A program made the position numbers and the translations under genes. Below, one piece after another: positions 6,824-15,261 of a stretch of DNA of 19,373 nt; positions within the stretch are counted from its first letter, which is position 1; every line of letters begins with the position of its first letter. The notes below the pieces were generated by a model. It did no database searches. It was not told the origin of the DNA and worked only from the letters and a program-made list of their open reading frames with translations. This DNA comes from GCA-2716945 sp964342835 (GTDB lineage Bacteria > Pseudomonadota > Gammaproteobacteria > GCA-002705445 > GCA-002716945), in assembly GCA_964342835.1 (NCBI GenBank), contig CAYFGJ010000008.1, positions 1 through 19,373 on the forward strand, written 5' to 3'.

Positions 6824-8146
6824 CTAGTTATTAAGGATATGAAGTATATTTTTATAATCTTGGTCAAACGTTGACATGGTTGTTTTCGCTTGTTCTATTT
6901 TTTTACAAGCATGGATAACGGTTGTGTGGTCACGGCCACCAAAGCTATCGCCAATGGTAGGGAGACTATGGCGTGTCATTTCTTTAGACAAATACATGGC
7001 CATATGGCGCGGCAATGTAATTTTGCGATCTCTTTTTGTTGATAATATGTCACTTACTCTAATTTTATAATACTGAGCCACCACTTTTTGTATATGCTCA
7101 ATGGTTATAATTCTTTCTTGGAGCGCAAGCAGATCTTTTAACGCATCTTTTACAAAATTTAGAGTTATTTCTTCCCTCTTAAAATGAGCTGTTGCAAAAA
7201 CACGACGCAAACTTCCTTCTAGCTCACGAACATTAGAGTGTACATTTTTTGCTAAAAAGAACGCAACATCCTCAGGAACCTTTTGTTCTGATTGTTCTGC
7301 TTTGCTATGAATAATAGCAACCCTAGTTTCTAAATCAGGCGGATCTATTGAAACATTCATGCCCCAAACCAACCGTGATTTAAGCCGATCCTCCAAACCA
7401 TCAATTTCTTTAGGATATTTATCACAGGTTAGAACAACTTGTTTTTTGTATTCAAACAAAGAGTTGAAAGTATGGAAAAACTCTTCTTGTGATCTTTCTT
7501 TACCTGCAAAAAACTGTATATCATCAAGCAGCAGCGCATCAGCAGAACGATAAATTTTTTTAAACTCTTCTATTTGGTTGTGCCTTAAAGCAGTTACCAT
7601 GTTTTGTACAAATTTTTCAGAATGAAGATATATAACTTTTTTGCTTTGATCGTTTTTTAATATTTCATTTCCAATAGAATGGAGAAGATGCGTTTTTCCT
7701 AACCCAACACCGCCATATATATACAACGGATTGTATTGCCCAAGATTTGAAACCACAGAAAGACACGCGGCTTTTGCCAGTTGATTAGATTTTCCTTCAA
7801 CAAAACTTTCAAACACCAGGTCGCCATTCAAGCTTGACCCAAATTGTTGTGATGAATATGCGGGAACCCCTTCAACCTCTTCTTTTTGAGCTGGTTTTGT
7901 TGACATCAAACTCAAGAGAACGCTACTTACTTGACTAGAGCTTTCTGAATCAACGGTTTTCTTTATAAGAGACATAAAATTTGTCTCAACAGACTCTTTT
8001 ATAAACTTATTTGGTGCAATTACATTTAGGACACGATCTTGAATCGTTGCTTTAAGTGGCAGTATCCATGTTTTCATTTGTTTTTCTGACAGCACGTTAG
8101 TCATAGAGACTACGCACTTGTCCCACAGTGTTTGTTCTTTAGTCAT
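6824..8146 (-). CDS. dnaA: Chromosomal replication initiator protein DnaA
   Basis: A 440-residue initiator ATPase that binds DnaA boxes and opens oriC. Domain I begins near EQTLWDKC and includes MKTWILPL; a short variable linker around residues 85-110 follows. The AAA+ domain has Walker A GGVGLGKTH with K151, Walker B ALLLDDIQFF, and the sensor/arginine-finger region DRLKSRLVWG. Domain IV carries the DNA-binding signature GGRDHTTVIHA (R405, D406). The start is set at ATG 8146, where the N-terminus matches other DnaA proteins and GGAAAA lies upstream; an in-frame ATG 60 bases further upstream would add 20 residues foreign to the family and run through the promoter region. Divergent from rpmH. 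Confidence 0.97.
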   Translation of the reverse strand: MTKEQTLWDKCVVSMTNVLSEKQMKTWILPLKATIQDRVLNVIAPNKFIKESVETNFMSLIKKTVDSESSSQVSSVLLSLMSTKPAQKEEVEGVPAYSSQQFGSSLNGDLVFESFVEGKSNQLAKAACLSVVSNLGQYNPLYIYGGVGLGKTHLLHSIGNEILKNDQSKKVIYLHSEKFVQNMVTALRHNQIEEFKKIYRSADALLLDDIQFFAGKERSQEEFFHTFNSLFEYKKQVVLTCDKYPKEIDGLEDRLKSRLVWGMNVSIDPPDLETRVAIIHSKAEQSEQKVPEDVAFFLAKNVHSNVRELEGSLRRVFATAHFKREEITLNFVKDALKDLLALQERIITIEHIQKVVAQYYKIRVSDILSTKRDRKITLPRHMAMYLSKEMTRHSLPTIGDSFGGRDHTTVIHACKKIEQAKTTMSTFDQDYKNILHILNN

Positions 8147-8189
8147 GTTAATTTTCCGGCTGAGCTCTAATATCTCATAAAAAAAAACA

Positions 8190-8221
8190 AAATTATATAT
8201 TGACAAAGAAATATATAATTT
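8190..8221. repeat. Perfect 12-base inverted repeat with back-to-back TATAAT elements in the dnaA-rpmH gap
   Basis: AAATTATATATT (8190-8201) and AATATATAATTT (8210-8221) are exact reverse complements around the 8-base spacer GACAAAGA. The repeat places TATAAT on the plus strand at 8214-8219 and on the minus strand at 8197-8192. As -10 elements these would start the rpmH transcript about 22 bases before its ATG and the dnaA transcript about 39 bases before its ATG. Neither has a good -35 at 17 bases. A plus-strand TTGACA at 8200-8205 is 20 bases from a TATACA at 8226-8231, which is too long for an ideal promoter. This is probably the divergent promoter region; the exact promoters are uncertain. 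Confidence 0.6.
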
Positions 8222-8247
8222 GCAGTATACAAACCTTAGAGAGAATT

Positions 8248-8382
8248 ATGAAAAGAACTTTTCAACCAAGTAACTTAAAAAGAAAGAGAAAGCATGGCTT
8301 TCGCGCTAGAATGAAGACAGCGTCTGGCAGAGCTGTGTTAAATTCTCGAAGAGCGAAAGGCCGCGCAACACTTTGTCCGTAA
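8248..8382 (+). CDS. rpmH: 50S ribosomal protein L34
   Basis: A 44-residue, very basic protein beginning [18 protein letters not shown], the almost invariant L34 N-terminus, followed by RARM and a basic C-terminus with [10 protein letters not shown]34 is a small component of the large ribosomal subunit. The ATG at 8248 is chosen because translation from it gives the canonical N-terminus; GAGAG lies 5 to 9 bases upstream. It is the first gene of the rightward unit, divergent from dnaA, and its last ten bases overlap the start of rnpA. The final residues, TLCP, differ from the usual RLSV-like ending. Confidence 0.96.
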   Translation: MKRTFQPSNLKRKRKHGFRARMKTASGRAVLNSRRAKGRATLCP

Positions 8383-8732
8383 ATTCTTCCCCAAAAAAAC
8401 AAAAAACTGCATTTAAAATTTCTAAAGACGTGATTTTAGAGTTTAAAAATCTAAATCAAAGCAAAGGAAAGTTTTTGAGAATAAACTATAAGAGAAACTT
8501 ATTGAGTTATCCTAGGTTAGCAATACACTTGTCCAAGAAGAATATAGCTTTAGCTGTAAATAGAAATAAAATCAGACGCAAAATCAGACAAGATTTTAAT
8601 ATCACAAAGGAAAAATTCAAAAAATTTGATATTTTGGTATCTACTATTAAGAAATTGGATGCTGAAAATATTTCGATAAGTGATATTCTTATGCAAGAAT
8701 GGTTAAAACTAAAAAAATTATTGTTGAAATAA
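8373..8732 (+). CDS. rnpA: Ribonuclease P protein component
   Basis: A 119-residue basic protein that binds the catalytic RNase P RNA and helps mature tRNA 5' ends. The RNR-box region reads [13 protein letters not shown], followed by FDILVST, the conserved strand near the leader-binding cleft. The N-terminal third is variable in the family. The best start is TTG at 8373, inside the last codons of rpmH, with GAAAGG 12 bases upstream; the frame has no ATG before residue 108, so a non-ATG start is required. The stop at 8732 lies 34 bases inside yidD. The pairing with rpmH is nearly universal and suggests coupled production of the two. Confidence 0.92.
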   Translation: MSVNSSPKKQKTAFKISKDVILEFKNLNQSKGKFLRINYKRNLLSYPRLAIHLSKKNIALAVNRNKIRRKIRQDFNITKEKFKKFDILVSTIKKLDAENISISDILMQEWLKLKKLLLK

Positions 8733-8956
8733 TTATAGGCCTCATAACAGTCTATAATAAATGCATATCACCCTACATGCCTGCAACTTGTAGACACATG
8801 CCTACATGCTCAGAATATGCAAAATTATCACTAAAAAAATACGGTCCAATTAAAGGACTCTGGCTATCAATATGTAGGCTGCTAAGATGCCAGCCATTAG
8901 GTACATCTGGATATGACCCAATACCTGAGGAAGAAAAAAGAAATCATGAACAATAG
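8699..8956 (+). CDS. yidD: Membrane protein insertion efficiency factor YidD
   Basis: An 85-residue YidD-family (DUF37) protein. The family motifs are all present: the N-terminal amphipathic/hydrophobic helix [30 protein letters not shown], then KYGPIKGLWL, then RLLRCQPL and YDPIP. Cys at the CRHxPTC positions and in the RCxPL motif are conserved. YidD is associated with the inner membrane and aids insertion of YidC substrates. The ATG at 8699 overlaps the rnpA end by 34 bases, and the stop at 8956 overlaps the yidC start by 11 bases, so translation is likely coupled on both sides. Confidence 0.93.
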   Translation: MVKTKKIIVEIIIGLITVYNKCISPYMPATCRHMPTCSEYAKLSLKKYGPIKGLWLSICRLLRCQPLGTSGYDPIPEEEKRNHEQ

Positions 8957-10547
8957 ATTGTTTTTATATAGTGCTTTAATTTTTGTATTTATACTTCTAG
9001 TTGATGCTTGGGACCAAGATTACTCAGAACCAGAATCATATCAAACAGAATCTAAGAATACAGATATACCTGAAACAAAACAAAAAAACAAAGCCACTGC
9101 AGAAGTCCCCAGCAAAGAACAAACTATACTTGCAAAAAATTTATTAACCGTTACTACAAATACATTAAAAGTTAAAATTAACACCGAAGACGGATCTGTT
9201 GTTTACTCTGAATTGCTAAAATATCCTGTTAACCTTGGAGACAAAACAAAAAACATAAAGATATTTGATGTTTTTGATGACTACTATGTCGCGAAGTCTG
9301 GCGTCCAAGGCAAAAAAATAAAAATGCCAACCAATTTTATATCACAAAAACCAAATTATGATCTTGGTCAAGATGAAAACCTAAATGTAGAGATAATAAC
9401 AAGAAATAATGATGATATTACATTTGTCAAAAACTATTTATTTTCTAAAAATTCTCACTTAATAAAAATCAGACAAACAATACAAAACAACACTAATAAA
9501 CCTTTATTATTAAGACAATATAATACGCTTGAAAGAAAAAGAGCAGAAAGCGAGAACATAATGCTTTATACATATACGGGTGCAGCTTACTATGATGACG
9601 AGGACAAGTTTAATAAAATTGAATTTGATTCCATAGACGAAGAAGACTTTCTGAAGCGAACAAATAATGGCTGGATAAGTATGATACAACACTACTTCTT
9701 TTCGGCATGGATACCAGCAAACAACAACAGCGAAGAACAAACGACATATACAAGAAAATCTAGAGTTGATAATGAAGACACTTATATTATAGGAAGCGTT
9801 GGTGATTATTTTGAGTTAAAACCAAAGAAAAGCCACACCTTCGAAACAAATTTGTTTGTTGGCCCTAAGAACCAGGCAGAGATATCAGAAATTGCAACAG
9901 GCCTAGAATTAACTGTCGACTATGGCTCATTAACATTCTTGGCAGCACCACTTTTTTGGATTTTAGAGTTGTTATATTACATATTTGGTAATTGGGGTTG
10001 GGCAATTATTGCTCTTACATTTATCATCAAACTATTATTCTACAAACTTTCGGAGACAAGCTATAAATCTATGGCAAAAATGAAAAAGTTAAACCCAAGA
10101 ATGCAAATACTTAAAGAAAGATATGCAGATGATAGAAAAAAATTCAGTGAAGCATTAATGCAAATGTACAAAGATGAAAAAGTAAATCCTTTAGGTGGTT
10201 GTTTGCCAATATTGATACAAATACCTGTATTTATCGCTTTGTATTGGGTTTTAATAGAAAGCGTAGAAATGAGACAGGCCCCATTTATAGCTTGGATTAA
10301 AGACTTGTCTAGCGCAGACCCTCTTTTTATATTGCCCGTTGCCATGGGGATAAGCATGTACATACAACAAAAACTAAACCCAGCGCCTACGGACGCGATG
10401 CAACAAAAGATATTTATGGTATTGCCTTTTTTATTTACTTTTTTGTTTGCAACATTCCCATCTGGACTAGTCCTATATTGGTTAACCAACAACATACTTT
10501 CAATTGTTCAACAGTATGTAATAAACAAAAAAATAGTTAACTCATAG
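8946..10547 (+). CDS. yidC: Membrane protein insertase YidC
   Basis: A 533-residue Gram-negative YidC (548 in E. coli). It inserts small membrane proteins such as the ATP synthase c subunit and helps Sec-dependent proteins fold. Segments in order are: N-terminal membrane anchor (about 4-22), a large periplasmic domain to about 330, TM2 beginning near TFLAAPLFW, a cytoplasmic loop with SYKSMAKMKKLNP and KVNPLGGCLP, then three or four further membrane segments, and a short basic tail. The start at ATG 8946 is preceded by GAGGAAG; an upstream in-frame start would add residues lacking family resemblance. The groove arginine of E. coli (R366) is replaced by K362, which keeps the positive charge. 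mnmE follows after five bases. Confidence 0.96.
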   Translation: MNNRLFLYSALIFVFILLVDAWDQDYSEPESYQTESKNTDIPETKQKNKATAEVPSKEQTILAKNLLTVTTNTLKVKINTEDGSVVYSELLKYPVNLGDKTKNIKIFDVFDDYYVAKSGVQGKKIKMPTNFISQKPNYDLGQDENLNVEIITRNNDDITFVKNYLFSKNSHLIKIRQTIQNNTNKPLLLRQYNTLERKRAESENIMLYTYTGAAYYDDEDKFNKIEFDSIDEEDFLKRTNNGWISMIQHYFFSAWIPANNNSEEQTTYTRKSRVDNEDTYIIGSVGDYFELKPKKSHTFETNLFVGPKNQAEISEIATGLELTVDYGSLTFLAAPLFWILELLYYIFGNWGWAIIALTFIIKLLFYKLSETSYKSMAKMKKLNPRMQILKERYADDRKKFSEALMQMYKDEKVNPLGGCLPILIQIPVFIALYWVLIESVEMRQAPFIAWIKDLSSADPLFILPVAMGISMYIQQKLNPAPTDAMQQKIFMVLPFLFTFLFATFPSGLVLYWLTNNILSIVQQYVINKKIVNS

Positions 10548-10552
10548 CTCTC

Positions 10553-11896
10553 ATGAAATCTAACAACACCATAGCCGCAATATCAACTGCATATGGATTC
10601 TCTGGTATTGGAGTGATACGTATTTCTGGAGAGAATGTAAAGAAACTAATTAAGGAGTTTTTTAAAGAAACATTAAAACCTAGATATGCCCATGTTAAAA
10701 AAATTTATCATCAAAAAAAAATACTTGATGAAGTAATAGTAATATATTTTAAAAAACCAAATTCATATACCGGAGAAGACATGTGCGAAATACATTCACA
10801 TGGCAACCCTGTTATATTAGAAACAATATTAGACATAATAACTCCAAAATATGCAAGACAAGCCAAACCTGGAGAATTTACAGAACGATCTTTTTTGAAT
10901 GATAAGATTGATTTAATACAGGCCGAAGCAGTTTCTGATTTAATTTCTTCCTCAAACATAGAAGCAGCTAAATCAGCTGCAAACTCTCTTCAAGGAGAAT
11001 TCTCTAAACAGATCCATTTTTTACAAGATATAATATTAGAATTTCGTTCTAAAATAGAATCTTCGATAGATTTCCCCGAAGATGAAATACCAAATTATGA
11101 TAAAAAAATATTCGTTAATTATATTTTGAAATTAGAGAAAAACTTAAAATGTATTTTGGATGTTGCTACTTCAGGTTCCATATTAAATCAAAAAATTAGA
11201 TATGTGATAGCAGGAAAGCCAAACGCTGGTAAATCATCGCTAATCAATTGTATATTGAATACAGAATCTTCAATAGTATCTTCGATACCTGGAACTACAC
11301 GAGATTCAATTGATTATGAAGTAAAGATAGATAACTTTATCATCTCTATTACTGATACAGCGGGGTTGAGACTAACAGGTAATGTGATAGAAAAAAAAGG
11401 AATTGAAAGAACTAAAAAAGCTTTGTCTGCAGCAAATAGAATATTATATATTGTGGACGCAAAAAAAGGATTTACAAAATCTGATAAAAATTTAATACAG
11501 AAGTATAATATAAAAAACTATGACATAATTTATAACAAAATTGACTTGGTCAGCATAAAAGCGCATAGAAAAAAAACTAATAATCATTATGAAATATATT
11601 TATCTGCAATTAAGAGATCAGGACTGTCTGGTCTTAAAAAAACCATTTTAAACCATTACAAAAACACTAGTTTGAGTGAAAATGTGATGTTGGCAAGAAA
11701 AAGACATATAGAATGTATAGAAAAAAGCTTAGAGCACATAGCAACAGCTAAGAAACATCTACAAAATTATCATTTGGAATTTTTAGCAGAAGAAATCAGA
11801 ATTGTTCACAAATATGTGTCTTCAGTCACTGGAGATGATACGATAACAGAAAAAACGCTCGAAAAAATTTTTTCTGATTTTTGTATAGGAAAATAA
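10553..11896 (+). CDS. mnmE: tRNA uridine-5-carboxymethylaminomethyl(34) synthesis GTPase MnmE
   Basis: A 447-residue GTPase (454 in E. coli) which, with MnmG, adds the carboxymethylaminomethyl group to C5 of wobble uridine in certain tRNAs. The N-terminal folate-binding domain has STAYGFSGIGVIRISG and EIHSHGN. The helical domain is split by a Ras-like G domain with G1 GKPNAGKSS from residue 221, G2 TTRDS, G3 DTAGLR and G4 NKID. The C-terminus is CIGK, matching the essential CxGK cysteine motif. It starts five bases after yidC with no clear Shine-Dalgarno, suggesting translational coupling, and ends three bases before mnmG. Confidence 0.97.
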   Translation: MKSNNTIAAISTAYGFSGIGVIRISGENVKKLIKEFFKETLKPRYAHVKKIYHQKKILDEVIVIYFKKPNSYTGEDMCEIHSHGNPVILETILDIITPKYARQAKPGEFTERSFLNDKIDLIQAEAVSDLISSSNIEAAKSAANSLQGEFSKQIHFLQDIILEFRSKIESSIDFPEDEIPNYDKKIFVNYILKLEKNLKCILDVATSGSILNQKIRYVIAGKPNAGKSSLINCILNTESSIVSSIPGTTRDSIDYEVKIDNFIISITDTAGLRLTGNVIEKKGIERTKKALSAANRILYIVDAKKGFTKSDKNLIQKYNIKNYDIIYNKIDLVSIKAHRKKTNNHYEIYLSAIKRSGLSGLKKTILNHYKNTSLSENVMLARKRHIECIEKSLEHIATAKKHLQNYHLEFLAEEIRIVHKYVSSVTGDDTITEKTLEKIFSDFCIGK

Positions 11897-11899
11897 TGT

Positions 11900-13768
11900 A
11901 TGAAAAAATATGATGTTATTGTAATTGGTGGAGGACATGCTGGTTGTGAAGCTGCAGCAGCAGCTGCAAGAATGGGGTGTAAAACAGCATTAATCACAAT
12001 GAAAACTGACTCTATCGGTCAGCTTAGCTGCAACCCAGCTGTTGGAGGCATAGGAAAATCACACTTAGCTAGAGAAGTTGATGCATTAGATGGATTAATA
12101 GCTATTACAGCAGACCAATCTTCATTGCAAAGAAGAGTGTTAAATTCAAGCAAAGGACAAGCTGTTCGAGCAACAAGGATACAAACCTGCAGAGATCATT
12201 ATAGACTAAATATGCAAAAAACTTTGCAATCAATAGACGAACTAGATATTTGTCAGGCGACTATATCAAAAATCATGACTGCTAATAATAAAGCATCAGG
12301 GGTTGTTACAGACGCTGGAGAAAAAATATCTGCAAAATCTGTGGTCTTAACAGTAGGTACTTTTCTAGGAGGAAGGATACATATAGGTTCAAATTCTTTT
12401 TCTGCTGGAAGAGTTGGAGACAAAGCTTCTATAGAGCTCGAAAATTTTTTTAAAAATTATTCATTTAAAATTGGAAGATTAAAAACAGGTACACCGCCGA
12501 GAATAAAAACATCATCTATAAACTTCAATAAACTTGAAAAACAAGATAGTGATTATCATATGCCAAAGTTATCTTATTTATATGATCATTATGGAGTCAG
12601 CTGCGATGAAATAAAAAAAGTAGCATGTCATATAACATACACAAATGAAAAAACACATGATTTGATTAAAGAAAAGAAAAATGAATCACCGTTATACAAT
12701 GGAGAAATTATTTCTAAAGGACCAAGATACTGTCCGTCAATTGAAGATAAAGTACATAGATTTGCTGATAAGAACCAACATCAAATTTTTTTAGAGCCAG
12801 AAACAATAAATAATTACGAAACATATCCTAATGGTATTTCTACAAGCTTATCAGAAAAAAATCAGCTAAAATTTTTGCAAACCATAAAAGGATTGGAATC
12901 TGCAATTATTACACAACCTGGTTATGCGATAGAATATAGCTATTTTGATCCACGTGAACTTCGTCCTACGCTTGAAACAAAAAAATTGGAAAATCTTTTT
13001 TTTGCAGGACAAATTAATGGAACAACTGGATATGAAGAAGCAGCAGCACAAGGAGTGTTGTCAGGTATAAATGCTGCATTAAAATCAAAAGAACAAGAAG
13101 CTTGGATTCCTACAAGAAAAGAATCTTATATGGGTGTGCTTGTTGATGATCTCTGTACACAAGGCGTTATAGAGCCATATAGAATGTTTACGAGCAGAGC
13201 AGAACATCGACTAAGGTTAAGAGAAGATAATGCAGATATTAGATTAACTGAGATTGGTTATAGACATGGCGTAGTATCAAAAAAAAGATATGAACTATTT
13301 TTAGATAAGATGGATAGAATTGAATCTGAAACAAAAAGATTGGAGGCCATCAACATAGACAAACACAGCAAAACATCTAAGCATCTGGAAAAAAATTTTG
13401 GACTAAAATTAAATAAAAAATCAAATATGAAAAATCTATTAAAAATGTCCACCATTACATACGAAGATATATCTAAGTTGCAATGTTTTGGCATTACAGC
13501 AAATTCAGATATAGGAAACGTTGTAGCAAACAACATTCGATATGAAGGCTATCTAAAGAGACAGGATGATGAGGCTGATTTTTTTAACAATGCTCAAACC
13601 CAAAAAATACCATCAGATTTTGATTATGAAAAAGTTAAAGGATTAACAATAGAAGCACTCGAAAAATTAAAAGAAATATCGCCAAACGATCTAGGACAAG
13701 CTAGCAGAATACCAGGAATAACTCCAGCCGCTATAACGCTATTAAAAATTGCTATAAAAAATTATTAA
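11900..13768 (+). CDS. mnmG: tRNA uridine-5-carboxymethylaminomethyl(34) synthesis enzyme MnmG
   Basis: A 622-residue FAD enzyme (629 in E. coli), the partner of MnmE in wobble-uridine modification. The dinucleotide-binding motif is VIGGGHAGCEAA at the N-terminus. LSCNPAVGGIGKSH with C44, and RYCPSIEDK with C278, match the two conserved cysteines; further family motifs are RLKTGTPPR, DPRELRPTLET and AGQINGTTGYEEAAAQG. The C-terminal helical domain with SRIPGITPAAI binds tRNA and MnmE. AGGA lies upstream of the ATG at 11900. The sequence around 12950 includes CACGTG but has little other parS resemblance. Confidence 0.98.
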   Translation: MKKYDVIVIGGGHAGCEAAAAAARMGCKTALITMKTDSIGQLSCNPAVGGIGKSHLAREVDALDGLIAITADQSSLQRRVLNSSKGQAVRATRIQTCRDHYRLNMQKTLQSIDELDICQATISKIMTANNKASGVVTDAGEKISAKSVVLTVGTFLGGRIHIGSNSFSAGRVGDKASIELENFFKNYSFKIGRLKTGTPPRIKTSSINFNKLEKQDSDYHMPKLSYLYDHYGVSCDEIKKVACHITYTNEKTHDLIKEKKNESPLYNGEIISKGPRYCPSIEDKVHRFADKNQHQIFLEPETINNYETYPNGISTSLSEKNQLKFLQTIKGLESAIITQPGYAIEYSYFDPRELRPTLETKKLENLFFAGQINGTTGYEEAAAQGVLSGINAALKSKEQEAWIPTRKESYMGVLVDDLCTQGVIEPYRMFTSRAEHRLRLREDNADIRLTEIGYRHGVVSKKRYELFLDKMDRIESETKRLEAINIDKHSKTSKHLEKNFGLKLNKKSNMKNLLKMSTITYEDISKLQCFGITANSDIGNVVANNIRYEGYLKRQDDEADFFNNAQTQKIPSDFDYEKVKGLTIEALEKLKEISPNDLGQASRIPGITPAAITLLKIAIKNY

Positions 13769-13795
13769 CAGAAAGTCTTATTGTATGAAGAATTT

Positions 13796-14461
13796 ATGAT
13801 TGATCTTAGCCAGTCTACCAATGAATTGTTAGCAAAGCATATAAATTATATGGACCCTCTTCATCTAGATAATTATACATTATATGTGGATGCACTTTTT
13901 TCTTGGCAAAAAACTAACAATATTATTGGAACTAAAAATAAAGAGTATTTTATTAAAAGAGAAATACAAGATTGTTTGGTTATTAGAAATTTAATGCCAA
14001 ATGGAACAATACTAGACGTCGGAACCGGCGGAGGTATACCAGGAATTATCTTTGCGATTTCAAATAGAAACAACAAGTATATTTTATTAGAGAGAAGCAG
14101 GAATTATCTTAATTTTTTGGAACAAATAAAAATTAGATTGGACCTAAATAACGTGAATTTAATTAATTGTGATTTTTTTGATTATAAGCCAGAAGAAAAA
14201 GTTGATGCTATTATACTGAAAAATTTTAGCAACAAGCAGATTTCAAATCTTAAGTATGCTGAAAAATTTATATTAATCAAAGAAACTATCTCTAAAAATA
14301 TTGGTAAGAATATACCTTTTTTTATGATTACAGGCTCTAATTCATTACAATTATTGGATAATCCTTTAATTAAAAACGAGTATAGAAATAATGTTAATAT
14401 AATAAAGATAGATACCCCATTTTTTAAAACTAATAGGTATTTAGTGGAGCATATTTCATGA
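13796..14461 (+). CDS. rsmG: 16S rRNA (guanine(527)-N(7))-methyltransferase RsmG, divergent
   Basis: A 221-residue class I methyltransferase in the usual place between mnmG and parA. The SAM-binding loop ILDVGTGGGIPGI is intact, followed by a strand YILLERS where the acidic residue should contact SAM. Other RsmG signatures are weaker: the RHILDS-type motif reads REIQDC, the SRAF-type motif reads LKNFS, and the later conserved lysine-glycine strand reads MITGS. I chose ATG 13796 because it gives an N-terminus of normal length with GAAG upstream; an in-frame TTG at 13781 would add five residues and also has AGAAAG upstream. The stop overlaps the parA ATG (ATGA). Family call is supported by context and the SAM loop; full activity is less certain. 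Confidence 0.85.
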   Translation: MIDLSQSTNELLAKHINYMDPLHLDNYTLYVDALFSWQKTNNIIGTKNKEYFIKREIQDCLVIRNLMPNGTILDVGTGGGIPGIIFAISNRNNKYILLERSRNYLNFLEQIKIRLDLNNVNLINCDFFDYKPEEKVDAIILKNFSNKQISNLKYAEKFILIKETISKNIGKNIPFFMITGSNSLQLLDNPLIKNEYRNNVNIIKIDTPFFKTNRYLVEHIS

Positions 14462-15225
14462 CAGAGATTCTTGCGGTGGTTAATCAAAAGGGCGGAGTTG
14501 GCAAAACAACAACATGCGTTAACCTTGCTTCTTGTTTAGGGAAAACCGACAGAAATGTTTTATTACTAGATATTGATCCACAATCTAATGCAACCAAAGG
14601 TTCGGGTATAAATCCACAAGAACTAAATGAGACAATTAATGATGTTTTATTAAATAATTTGGATATTGATGATTGCATTATTGACATAAAAGATTATAAA
14701 TATTCATTGCTGCCCGCGAATCCAATGTTGACACAGTCTGAAGTGGAATTGCTCGCTGCAGATGATAAAGAGTTTGTATTATCTAATATTTTGAAACAAC
14801 CATCACAAAAATTTGATTATGTATTGATAGATTGTCCGCCATCTTTAAATATTCTTACCGTAAACGCTTTAGTAGCATCAACTAGTGTTTTGATTCCTGT
14901 TCAGTGTGAATTCTACGCTCTACAGGGATTAAGCGAACTCAACAAAACCATTGAACAAATCAAGAAATCAGCAAATTCATCCATTGAGATCAAAGGTATC
15001 TTAAGAACTATGTTTGATTCGAGAAATAATCTGGCAGACGATGTAAGCAGACAATTAATTAAATTCTTCAAGGATAAGGTTTTCAAAACGATAATCCCTA
15101 GAAATATCAGGTTAGCGGAAGCACCTAGTCATGGGATGCCAATATTGAACTATGATTCTACCTCAAAAGGGGCATTTTCATATCTTTCACTAGCAGGTGA
15201 AATCATTAAACTTGAAAATAGTTGA
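14458..15225 (+). CDS. parA: Chromosome partitioning ATPase ParA (Soj)
   Basis: A 255-residue chromosomal ParA without an N-terminal helix-turn-helix domain, the short Soj type. Deviant Walker A NQKGGVGKTT spans residues 9-18 with K11 and K16; DIDPQSNAT and VLIDCPPS are the Walker A' and Walker B regions. Known ParA proteins bind the nucleoid nonspecifically as ATP dimers and are released by ParB, moving parS-bearing origins apart. The ATG overlaps the rsmG stop by four bases. parB follows after 36 bases, and parS-like sites lie in recF. Confidence 0.97.
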   Translation: MTEILAVVNQKGGVGKTTTCVNLASCLGKTDRNVLLLDIDPQSNATKGSGINPQELNETINDVLLNNLDIDDCIIDIKDYKYSLLPANPMLTQSEVELLAADDKEFVLSNILKQPSQKFDYVLIDCPPSLNILTVNALVASTSVLIPVQCEFYALQGLSELNKTIEQIKKSANSSIEIKGILRTMFDSRNNLADDVSRQLIKFFKDKVFKTIIPRNIRLAEAPSHGMPILNYDSTSKGAFSYLSLAGEIIKLENS

Positions 15226-15261
15226 CTATACATAATTGATCTGAAGAGTTATATTATTAGT

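Noticed and set aside
8147..8206. Twenty-residue N-terminal extension of DnaA from an upstream ATG
   Set aside because: It would run through the A/T-rich inverted repeat and promoter region and has no resemblance to DnaA N-termini; ATG 8146 fits the family and has a ribosome site.
8200..8247. Upstream TTG extension of L34
   Set aside because: The L34 N-terminus MKRTFQPS is almost invariant and starts at ATG 8248.
12946..12961. CACGTG-containing string in mnmG resembling parS
   Set aside because: Only about 12 of 16 positions match the parS consensus, the outer palindrome is lost, and the bases encode the conserved MnmG motif DPRELR.
15222..15255. Promoter for parB in the parA-parB gap
   Set aside because: TTGACT is present, but the nearest good -10 (TATATT) is 22 bases away, too far for sigma70.
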